Assembly (NCBI RefSeq): GCF_003205875.1 | Contig: NZ_PUBZ01000118.1 | Location: 1-37,987, forward strand | Length of the DNA: 37,987 bases | Direction: 5' to 3' | Source of the DNA: Herpetosiphon llansteffanensis | Lineage (GTDB): Bacteria > Chloroflexota > Chloroflexia > Chloroflexales > Herpetosiphonaceae | Part shown: positions 31,641 to 37,987 of the stretch, piece by piece | Layout of the letters: each line of letters begins with the position of its first letter | Numbering within the stretch: the stretch's first letter is position 1 | The notes under the pieces: generated by a model | What the model was told of the DNA's origin: nothing | What the model saw: only the letters and a program-made list of their open reading frames with translations | Databases searched by the model: none | Program-made: the position numbers and the translations under genes

Positions 31641-33578
31641 ATGGTGGCGGCGTTTTCGTGGACTAATTTTTTGCTAGCAGCCAATGACCTAACGCTAGCA
31701 GCAATTGTGGTCGTAGGTTTTTCGTTATTTGCCTATATTGCTCTCCACAACTGGCGCAATGGGGTAGCACGTTCGTTTTGTTTGCTGATTGTTGGCTTGA
31801 TGATTGTGCTTGGGGGCGCAATTCTGCAACGGCAAGCACAAACCGAAGCTACTCGCCATGTGCTTTGGCGCATTCAATGGGCAGGTATTAGCCTTGTGCC
31901 TGCGGCCTACTACCACTTTGCTGAATCGTTGTTGCGCAGCACTGGTGATCCACGTATGTGGACGCGAGTGCTCTTACCATTGTTCTATACATTTAGCGTT
32001 GGTTTTTGGTTGGTGGCGCTCACTAGCAATCTTTTGGTTGTTGATGTGCCCAGCCAGCCGTATGTTGGTTTTGGCAAAGGGCCGCTCTTTTGGTTCTTTA
32101 TTAGCTATTTTGTGGCGGTTTGTTTATTAGGCATGTGGTGCATTCGCCAAGCCCATCGGCGCTCGATCACGCCGGCCAATCGGCGGCGCTTATGGTATTT
32201 AAGTACTTCTTTTTTAGCGCCCTTTTTGGGGGTGTTTCCCTATTTAATTATCGCTGCCAATACTACGGTTGTGCCATCCTGGCTTTCGTTGATGTTACTA
32301 GGTGCAAGCACGACCGGCGTAGGGGTTATGATGACCCTCATGACCTATAGCGTCGCTTTCCATGGGGTGATTGTTCCTGATCGCTTAGTTAAGTATAATT
32401 TCTTAAGATACGTTTTATACGGGCCGGTGGTTGGCGTGGCCTTGATTATCTGTTTGCAGTTGGTCGAGCCGTTGAGTGCTTCAACTGGCTTGCCGCGAGC
32501 AACCATCACGATTTTTGGGGTGATGTTGATGACGGTGGTGATGCCAATTTTTATTGGGCGGATTCGGCCAACCGTCGATACCTTGATTTACCGCCAAGAT
32601 AGCGATGAAGTGCGCTGGATGCGGCGCTTCGAGGAGCGGGCTTTCACGCGCCAAGATTTACGCCAATTGCTCGAAAATACCTTGGTGGCCGTTTGTGGTT
32701 CGTTGCGGGTTGAATCGGGCTTTGTGCTGGCTCCCAATGACGATCAATTTACAGTCCAAGCTTCGTGTGGCCCGCGCCGCACGATCAAACAGTTTTTGAA
32801 TGTCAATAATATTAGCGAGCTCTTGCAAAGCTTGCCGCATGGCGCTTTTCGTAACGATCGCATGCCCGAGGTCGAGGATTTTAGCATTCACGATGGGTTT
32901 TGCGTGTTGCCATTGTACAATAGCCAGCAGGAATTACTTGGCGCAATTGGCATTGGCTGTAAACCTGAACAGCTGACCATCCCAACCCGCCAATTAATCG
33001 CAACCTTGGCGCATCAGATGGAATTGGCGCTGACGCATATGCAATTGCAGCAAAATCTATTTAGCTCGTTGCGTGGGCTAGCCCCGCAGAGTGCTTCGCT
33101 GTTACAATTAACCAGCGAAATTGAAACGCCAGCCTCGGAAATGGCCGATGCGATTGCTGATGTGGCGTTACACCCTGAGTTTCCCCAATTGGTGAAAGAT
33201 GCGCTTTCGCACTATTGGGGCGGGCCGAAACTGAGCGATAGCCCATTGCTCGATTTGCGGACGGTGCGTCAATTGCTCAATACTCAAGGTGGCAGCCCAA
33301 CCCGCGCTTTGCAAGGCGTGTTGCGCCAAGCAATCGACAACATTCGGCCTGAAGATCAGCTTGATCCTTCTGCACCCGAATGGATGATTTACAATATTTT
33401 AGAGTTACGCTTTCTCAAAGGCTTACGGATTCGTGAGATTATAGATAAGCTCGCAATGAGCGAATCGGATTTTTATCGAAAACAACGGGTGGCGGTGGAA
33501 GAAGTGGCCCGTCAGTTGGCGCTGATGGAAGACCAAGGCGATCGCCCTGCCGGCTCGGTTGAGCGACAACGTCCCTAA
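31641..33578 (+). CDS. 7TM sensor-type protein with GAF-like and HTH regions
   Basis: This 645-residue protein starts with seven or eight membrane helices (about 1-310) resembling the N-terminal 7TM module of some histidine kinases. A GAF-like domain (about 335-475: VAVCGSLRVESGFVLAP...VLPLYNSQQELLGAIGIG) follows. The C-terminal end (LRFLKGLRIREIIDKLAMSESDFYRKQRVAVEEV) resembles a sigma-region-4-type helix-turn-helix. No histidine-kinase catalytic domain is seen. It could link a membrane signal to DNA or to a partner. The ATG at 31641 follows an extended -10 promoter; the frame is open further upstream across that promoter. The two-receiver gene follows 25 bp later and may be its partner. Confidence 0.65.
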   Translation: MVAAFSWTNFLLAANDLTLAAIVVVGFSLFAYIALHNWRNGVARSFCLLIVGLMIVLGGAILQRQAQTEATRHVLWRIQWAGISLVPAAYYHFAESLLRSTGDPRMWTRVLLPLFYTFSVGFWLVALTSNLLVVDVPSQPYVGFGKGPLFWFFISYFVAVCLLGMWCIRQAHRRSITPANRRRLWYLSTSFLAPFLGVFPYLIIAANTTVVPSWLSLMLLGASTTGVGVMMTLMTYSVAFHGVIVPDRLVKYNFLRYVLYGPVVGVALIICLQLVEPLSASTGLPRATITIFGVMLMTVVMPIFIGRIRPTVDTLIYRQDSDEVRWMRRFEERAFTRQDLRQLLENTLVAVCGSLRVESGFVLAPNDDQFTVQASCGPRRTIKQFLNVNNISELLQSLPHGAFRNDRMPEVEDFSIHDGFCVLPLYNSQQELLGAIGIGCKPEQLTIPTRQLIATLAHQMELALTHMQLQQNLFSSLRGLAPQSASLLQLTSEIETPASEMADAIADVALHPEFPQLVKDALSHYWGGPKLSDSPLLDLRTVRQLLNTQGGSPTRALQGVLRQAIDNIRPEDQLDPSAPEWMIYNILELRFLKGLRIREIIDKLAMSESDFYRKQRVAVEEVARQLALMEDQGDRPAGSVERQRP

Positions 33579-33603
33579 GCGCAAGGCATCTGGAGACACC
33601 TGT

Positions 33604-35262
33604 ATGGATAGCTACGAACGCCGTTCTCGTTTTGTTCACCGTTTTGCAACGCCCCTAACCACTCTAAACGCAGGTTTGGCCTTGCTTGAACGTTATCTCG
33701 CCGAAACCAACGCCAATTCGGCCCAAATTGCCGAAGTTATGGGCTTGCTCAATCGCTCGGCAACCCGCTTGGGCAGCGCAATTGATGTGTTGCAAGAATA
33801 TATGTTTGACCATGCAACTGGCATTCAGGTGATTATCCCTGACGAAGTGCTGGCCCAACGTCCGCAGCAAGCAAACCAAGCGCCTGCAGAGGCTCCAAAT
33901 CCAGCTTTGCCCAAATATCCCCCAGACATCGACACAAGCAAACCTTGTGTCTTGTTGATTGAAGATTCGCAGACCTATCGCGCCGTGGTTTCGGCCCGCT
34001 TAACGCAATCGGGCTATAACGTGGTTACTGCGCCCGATGGCATGGCTGGCTTAGATTTGGCGCGGGCCTATCAACCAGTCGCGATTATTCTCGACCTGAT
34101 GTTGCCGCACCTCAATGGCGAACAAGTGGCCTTTGTGTTGGGCGAAGATCCAGAAACCAAACACATTCCAATTATTATTTACACTGGTTTGGAAGCAACC
34201 CAAACCGAAAAACTGGAGCTTGACCCACGGCTGCAAATTATTCGCAAAGATGAAGCCTTGGATCGCTTGCCAATTATGGTCAGCGAATTGGTGACGAAAA
34301 GCCGCAAGAAAACCATCGCCGAGCTTTTGGTTATCGAAGACGATCAAGAAATTCAACAAGTCGTCAGCCAAGGCTTATCGAATGCTGGTTATTCGATCAC
34401 CGTCACTACCAGCGGCGAAGAAGGCTTGCGGCTCGCCATGCGTCAGCCCTTCGATCTGATTATGCTCGATTTGATGTTGCCCGATATTGATGGCTGGACG
34501 GTGTTGCGTCAATTACGCGAACGCACCCAAACCGCCACCACGCCGCTGATGCTGGTTTCGGCGCTGGGCAAGCCAGAGGAAAAAGTACGCGGCTTTCAAC
34601 TTGGCGCAGACGATTACATCACCAAGCCCTTTGATTGGAATGAATTGCTAGCGCGGATTAGTGCCTCGCTACGCCGCCGCGAAGTGGAAGGCAACGCCAA
34701 TCCATCGACGATGCTGCCAGGCAATCGGGCGATTGAGCGGGCCATCGCAGCACGGCTTGATCGCAAACAGCCGTTTGTGGTGGCCTACTGCGATCTCGAC
34801 CACTTCAAAGCCTACAACGATGAATATGGTTTTCTCAAAGGCGATGCGATTATTCACCAAACTGCGCGGATAATCACCGGAGCGGTTGAACGTTCGGGTG
34901 CGGCTGGCGATTTTGTGGGCCATATTGGCGGCGATGATTTTGTATTTCTGGCCCATCCCGATAATGTGGTGACGATCTGCGAATCGATCATTCGTGAGTT
35001 TGATCAGCTTGCGCCGCTGTATTACGACATTGAATCGCGCCAACGCGGCTTTATTCGCCAAAACGATCGCGAGGGCAATCCCAAGCAATTTCCGTTTGTC
35101 AGCATCTCGATTGGTGTAGTTTCGAGCCTCAATCACCAAATTACCCACTTTGCCGAGTTTGGCGATTTGGCCGCCGATGTGAAAAAACGAGCCAAAGCGC
35201 ATAAAGGCAGCGTTTATTTGATTGAAACTGGCGATAAAGCCACAGTCAAAGCTGCTGGCTAA
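33604..35262 (+). CDS. Two-receiver response regulator with GGDEF-type domain
   Basis: This 552-residue protein begins with a short helical region containing HRFATPL (H12), like the dimerisation helix of histidine kinases but without an ATPase domain. Two receiver domains follow. The first (about 114-230) has phospho-acceptor D164, acidic pair E120-D121 and K215. The second (about 240-358) has D246, D289 and K341. A GGDEF-type domain (about 375-545) carries CDLDHFKAYND and GGDDF (442-446), with Asp where the catalytic Glu normally stands. It may make cyclic di-GMP or be a degenerate binder. The ATG at 33604 has GGAGA 8 nt upstream; it probably forms an operon with the 7TM gene. Confidence 0.87.
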   Translation: MDSYERRSRFVHRFATPLTTLNAGLALLERYLAETNANSAQIAEVMGLLNRSATRLGSAIDVLQEYMFDHATGIQVIIPDEVLAQRPQQANQAPAEAPNPALPKYPPDIDTSKPCVLLIEDSQTYRAVVSARLTQSGYNVVTAPDGMAGLDLARAYQPVAIILDLMLPHLNGEQVAFVLGEDPETKHIPIIIYTGLEATQTEKLELDPRLQIIRKDEALDRLPIMVSELVTKSRKKTIAELLVIEDDQEIQQVVSQGLSNAGYSITVTTSGEEGLRLAMRQPFDLIMLDLMLPDIDGWTVLRQLRERTQTATTPLMLVSALGKPEEKVRGFQLGADDYITKPFDWNELLARISASLRRREVEGNANPSTMLPGNRAIERAIAARLDRKQPFVVAYCDLDHFKAYNDEYGFLKGDAIIHQTARIITGAVERSGAAGDFVGHIGGDDFVFLAHPDNVVTICESIIREFDQLAPLYYDIESRQRGFIRQNDREGNPKQFPFVSISIGVVSSLNHQITHFAEFGDLAADVKKRAKAHKGSVYLIETGDKATVKAAG

Positions 35263-35277
35263 GTTTGCTCATCCTAA

Positions 35278-35309
35278 CCCCTCGCCCACGCTGCGGGCGA
35301 GGGGCTTTT
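35278..35309 (+). terminator. Intrinsic terminator built from a repeat-element arm
   Basis: CCCCTCGCCC (35278-35287) pairs perfectly with GGGCGAGGGG (35295-35304) around a 7-nt loop, followed by CTTTTATTT. It sits 15 bp after the response-regulator stop. The stem sequence is that of the inner hairpin of the palindromic element found at 35499-35618 and 35812-35948, so a repeat remnant appears to serve as terminator. Confidence 0.85.
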
Positions 35310-35362
35310 ATTTGATGGTTTCAATAGTTTGGGGAAACTCGCGCTTGGGAAAGGATCTGCGT

Positions 35363-35545
35363 ATGGCTCGTTGCTGGCAAGAACACTATGATCCTGAATT
35401 GCACCCAGATTATATGTCCTCAAGCTGGATTGGCGGGCTGAAAGCAACGCGTGAAGCGACCCTGCTTGTACCTCAGCTTTCAAGGGTCGGTGTTAAGATC
35501 CCCTCACCCCAACCCCGCTCCCGTGACGCGGGCGAGGGGCTTTAA
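35363..35545 (+). CDS. 60-residue duplicated ORF, copy 1
   Basis: It begins MARCWQEHYDPELHPDYMSS with AAGGA upstream. It shares nearly all residues with the copy at 35676-35858. The last 12 or so codons (SPQPRSRDAGEGL) are read from the palindromic element, so the natural C-terminus may have been replaced. No family is recognised. Differences between copies are mostly amino-acid changing, which argues against strong protein-level selection; it may be a gene remnant. Confidence 0.35.
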   Translation: MARCWQEHYDPELHPDYMSSSWIGGLKATREATLLVPQLSRVGVKIPSPQPRSRDAGEGL

Positions 35546-35618
35546 TGCCGTGGTTCTCCTCCAATTCCTTGGTGAAAATAGTTGGCTCCCCCTCGCCCGC
35601 GTTTTCGTGGGAGAGGGG
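35499..35618 (+). repeat. Palindromic intergenic element, copy E (truncated)
   Basis: It starts TCCCCTCACCCCAACCCC as copies A and F do, but stops after GTGGGAGAGGGG and runs into the second tandem unit, lacking the terminal GTTGGGGGGTGAGGGA. Confidence 0.75.
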
Positions 35619-35675
35619 CTTTAATTCGTGGTTTCAATAGTTTGGGGAAACTCGCATTTGGGAAAGGAGATGAGG

Positions 35676-35858
35676 ATGGCTCGTTGCTGGCAAGAACAGT
35701 ATGATCCTAAATTGCATCCAGATTATATGTCCTCAAGCTGGATTGGCGGGCTGAAAACAACGCGTGAAGCGACCCCGTTTCTACCTCAGCTTTCAAGGGT
35801 CGGTGTTAAGATCCCCTCACCCCAACCCCTCTCCCGTGACGCGGGCGAGGGGCTTTAA
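35676..35858 (+). CDS. 60-residue duplicated ORF, copy 2
   Basis: It begins MARCWQEQYDPKLHPDYMSS with a better ribosome site (AAAGGAG) than copy 1, and its C-terminus also runs into a palindromic element. It is the tandem partner of 35363-35545. Function is unknown, and expression is doubtful. Confidence 0.35.
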   Translation: MARCWQEQYDPKLHPDYMSSSWIGGLKTTREATPFLPQLSRVGVKIPSPQPLSRDAGEGL

Positions 35859-35948
35859 TGCCGTGGTTCTCCCCCAATTCCTTCGTACAAAAGAGTTGGC
35901 TCCCCCTCGCCCGCGTTTTCGTGGGAGAGGGGGTTGGGGGGTGAGGGA
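35812..35948 (+). repeat. Palindromic intergenic element, copy F
   Basis: This is a complete 137-bp copy, TCCCCTCACCCCAACCCC to GGTTGGGGGGTGAGGGA, with both inner hairpins, close to copy A in sequence and orientation. Confidence 0.78.
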
Positions 35949-36239
35949 ACGCTCCACTGCCGACCAATCGCTCAAAACCTACCTTTGAAAGTTGTACCTC
36001 AGTGGATCTATTGCGTGCAAGTCTGCTCCTTCACCTTCCTGTTTCATTCGCTTGATCAGCTTCGTACCTGCCTCGGCCACTTCGAACAGCAGTTGCACCC
36101 AAGCAGCCGCAGGTTAAGGCATAGCCTTGAGCATTATTGGCAACGCTGGTATGAGCGCCTGCCAGCCTATCTATTTAAAGCGCCGAAGCGCCAACGGGTT
36201 ATTCGCGCTCTGCGGCGGGCCTTGAACGAGTTTGATTGA
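35949..36239 (+). pseudogene. Open reading frame remnant, unrecognised
   Basis: A frame is open from inside the palindromic element to the TGA at 36237-36239. The last 60 residues or so look protein-like: FEQQLHPSSRRLRHSLEHYW, then RWYERLPAYLFKAPKRQRVI and a basic tail ending RRALNEFD. No ribosome site or start codon fits this part, so it looks like the 3' remnant of a larger gene, perhaps cut by the repeat element. I do not recognise the family. Confidence 0.35.
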
Positions 36240-36321
36240 GCTGAAATAATGATACGGTTGGATTGATAACCCAAAGATTATGATTATGCGTTTTTCGGGA
36301 TTTGTGCCCAACGTGGAATTG

Positions 36322-36353
36322 ATGTCCTCTCCCAATTTGCGGGGAGAGGGCAT
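36322..36353 (-). terminator. Hairpin after the purine permease gene
   Basis: ATGTCCTCTCCC and GGGAGAGGGCAT form a 12-bp stem with one mismatch/wobble and an 8-nt loop, 9 bp after the permease stop on the minus strand. There is no T-run on that side. Confidence 0.55.
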
Positions 36354-36362
36354 TTCTCTAGC

Positions 36363-37760
36363 CTAAATCTTAGCCTCAATCAAGGGCAACAAGAAGTAAA
36401 CCAAGAACGATACGGCGACGATCCAGAGCAAGGGATGAATTTGTTTGGCCTTGCCCAAAGCCAATTTCAGCACCACATAGCTGATAAAGCCTGCGCCAAT
36501 GCCGTTGGTGATGCTATAGCTGAATGGCATAATCGTCATAGTTAGCAAGGCGGGAAAGCCCTCTTCAAGCTCACCAAAATCGATTTCGCGAATGCCGCCG
36601 CACATCAAAAAGCCCACAATGATTAGGGCTGGTGCGGTTGCTTCGCTTGGCACAATCCCCGCAAATGGCGCGATCAGAATGCTTAGCAGGAACAAAATTC
36701 CTGTGACGACAGCGGTTAGCCCAGTGCGCCCGCCTTCGCCAACCCCTGCCGCACTTTCGATGTAGGTGGTGACCGATGACGTGCCAAACACACCGCCAGC
36801 AACCGCCGCAACTGAATCGACCATCAACACTCGATTCGAGTTGGGCAAATCGCCATCAGCTTTGACAAAGCCCGCTTGCTCGCCAACGCCAATGATTGTG
36901 CCCATCGTGTCGAAGAAATCCGAGAGCATCAGCGAGAAAATTACCAAGACTGCTGAAAGCACTCCTGCTAATTTAAACACATCAAAATTGATACCTTGAC
37001 CAATCGTCTCGAAACTTGGGCTAGCCAACTCGCTTGGGAAAGACCCTTGTATACCTGCTTGAGCGCTAATATCTGCGCCAAAAGCATAATGGCTGACAAC
37101 ACCGATGATCGTTGTGGCTAAAATGCCAATCAGCAAGGCGGCTTTAACTTTGCGCGCCAGCAAAATCAGGGTCAAAAACAAGCCAATCACGGTGAGCAAA
37201 ATTGAAAAGGTGGTGAAATTGCCCAACGCCATGGGCGTGCCATTGCCGCGTTGCACAATGCCAGCGTTATTCAAGCCAATGAAGAGAATAAACAAGCCAA
37301 TGCCAACGCTAATCGCCCGTTTCTGCGAAAGCGGAATCGCATGCATCACCGCTTGGCGAAAGCCAGTCAGCACTAAGGCCGTAATTAACAAACCTTCGAG
37401 CACGACCACGCCCATAGCTGCTTGCCATGGCAGGCCCATTGTTAGAATTAATTGAAACGCCACGACTGCATTCAATCCAAGGCCAGGGGCGAGCGCAAAA
37501 GGATAATTGGTAAATAAACCCATCGCGATACACATCAAGGCCGAAACCAAACAGGTGGCGGTGAGGGTTGCGTTGAATGGCGGGCCAGCCTCAGCCAAGG
37601 GGCCGCTCGATAAAATCGAGGGATTAACAAAAATAATGTAGGCCATCACGAAAAACGTGGTAACCCCAGCCAGAATTTCGGTGCGAAGGTTCGTCCCATG
37701 TTCGGCAAAGCGAAAATAGCCTGCCAAGCCAGCGTCAGGCCGCGAAGTGCTGCGTGCCAC
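36363..37760 (-). CDS. NCS2-family purine permease (AzgA-like)
   Basis: This 465-residue protein has about 12-14 membrane helices and matches the AzgA branch of NCS2 transporters, which take up hypoxanthine, guanine or adenine by proton symport. Visible signatures are TEILAGVTTFFVMAYIIFVN near the N-terminus, NYPFALAPGLGLNAVVAF, SDFFDTMGTIIGVGEQAG and SVTTYIESAAGVGEGGRTGL. The start is GTG at 37760 with AAAGGAG 7 nt upstream. A -10 TATAAT on the minus strand (37890-37895) gives a leader of about 120 nt. The exact substrate is inferred from the subfamily. Confidence 0.92.
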   Translation of the reverse strand: MARSTSRPDAGLAGYFRFAEHGTNLRTEILAGVTTFFVMAYIIFVNPSILSSGPLAEAGPPFNATLTATCLVSALMCIAMGLFTNYPFALAPGLGLNAVVAFQLILTMGLPWQAAMGVVVLEGLLITALVLTGFRQAVMHAIPLSQKRAISVGIGLFILFIGLNNAGIVQRGNGTPMALGNFTTFSILLTVIGLFLTLILLARKVKAALLIGILATTIIGVVSHYAFGADISAQAGIQGSFPSELASPSFETIGQGINFDVFKLAGVLSAVLVIFSLMLSDFFDTMGTIIGVGEQAGFVKADGDLPNSNRVLMVDSVAAVAGGVFGTSSVTTYIESAAGVGEGGRTGLTAVVTGILFLLSILIAPFAGIVPSEATAPALIIVGFLMCGGIREIDFGELEEGFPALLTMTIMPFSYSITNGIGAGFISYVVLKLALGKAKQIHPLLWIVAVSFLVYFLLPLIEAKI

Positions 37761-37895
37761 AGGTCAACTCCTTTGAATCAAGCCAACAATGCACGCCCGG
37801 CAAATGCTGGCCATGCCCAAGAAAGCTCCATCCAGCAGGCTGCCGTAGGCTTCAAGATGGGGAAATAGTGTTAAATTAGGCGTAGCGCTATTATA
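37761..37895 (-). promoter_or_regulatory. Permease promoter and ~120-nt leader
   Basis: On the minus strand TATAAT lies at 37890-37895 (CGTATAATAGCG); no good -35 is seen. The leader is GC-rich with several GCC/GGC blocks that could pair. I do not see the conserved core of the purine riboswitch. Beyond the promoter, 37905-37987 holds AGGATGAA and CATAGAGCATA word repeats like those in 128-345. Confidence 0.4.
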
Positions 37896-37987
37896 CGATA
37901 TGGCGGAGGGAAAGGATGAAGGATGAATTATGAGGGATGAAGAACATAGAGCATAAAACATAGAGCATAGGGGTTGGGGATCAGGGG

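Larger units (their letters stand above)
35317..35942 (+). repeat. Tandem 313-bp direct duplication
   Basis: Unit 1 (from 35317) and unit 2 (from 35630) start with GGTTTCAATAGTTTGGGGAA and stay in register at exactly 313 bp: ATG 35363/35676 and CCTCAGCTTT 35471/35784. Each unit has a 60-codon ORF followed by a palindromic element copy. Scattered substitutions show the duplication is not brand new. Confidence 0.9.

Noticed and set aside
37761-37895. Purine riboswitch before the NCS2 permease
   Set aside because: Expected from the gene type, but the conserved junction and loop sequences of the purine aptamer are not visible; only a GC-rich leader is seen.
37764-37961. 65-codon minus-strand frame upstream of the permease
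   Set aside because: It spans the predicted promoter and leader, lacks a ribosome site and begins in repeat words.

Overview
The window looks like chromosomal DNA of a filamentous Chloroflexota bacterium, most likely Herpetosiphon or a close relative. This is inferred from gene content and style: several soluble and membrane Ser/Thr kinases, a mevalonate-pathway kinase, many Nudix proteins, moderate GC in the core genes, and intergenic spacers full of repeated 'words' and a C/G-rich palindromic element. No 16S gene or other decisive marker is present.

Layout: (1) 1-3333: repeat-rich spacer, then a copper unit (CopZ-like chaperone and CopA-like P1B ATPase) behind a sigma70 promoter whose start site is covered by a CsoR-type C-tract/G-tract palindrome, closed by a strong hairpin. 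(2) 3378-12587: an AT-rich island on the minus strand. Its transcription order is a 5-methylcytosine DNA methyltransferase, a MORC/HSP90-like ATPase, a Z1 helicase-like ATPase, a PD-(D/E)XK nuclease and an AIPR protein. The last four are packed with overlaps or a 5-nt gap. This is a multi-protein restriction-modification/anti-phage module and the most interesting system here. (3) 12588-16635, minus strand: nucleotidyltransferase-fold protein, membrane-anchored sugar-nucleotide epimerase and DegT-type aminotransferase, probably for surface polysaccharide. (4) 16752-18556: Nudix hydrolase, a small PEGA-like protein, palindromic repeats, and the tmRNA gene ssrA with promoter and terminator. (5) 18563-21678, minus strand: zinc-ribbon Ser/Thr kinase, inositol-monophosphatase/HisN-type phosphatase, MarR regulator. 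(6) 21864-25664: an RND efflux pump divergent from marR, with shared overlapping promoters and an unusual ~230-residue insertion carrying three tandem repeats. (7) 26013-31546: small membrane protein, mevalonate kinase, GT2 glycosyltransferase, a tight Nudix - kinase/TPR - Nudix cassette, and a small membrane protein. (8) 31641-35262: a 7TM/GAF-like/HTH sensor-type protein followed by a two-receiver GGDEF-type protein. (9) 35263-36362: a repeat-rich gap with a 313-bp tandem duplication, each unit holding a 60-codon ORF and a palindromic element. (10) 36363-37760, minus strand: an NCS2/AzgA-type purine permease with a ~120-nt leader.

How the parts work together: the copper unit is a self-contained efflux circuit. 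In the island the methyltransferase appears to have its own regulated promoter region, so host DNA could be modified before the four effector genes act. MarR very probably represses both itself and the RND pump. All functions are read from motifs in the translated sequence; no database search was run.
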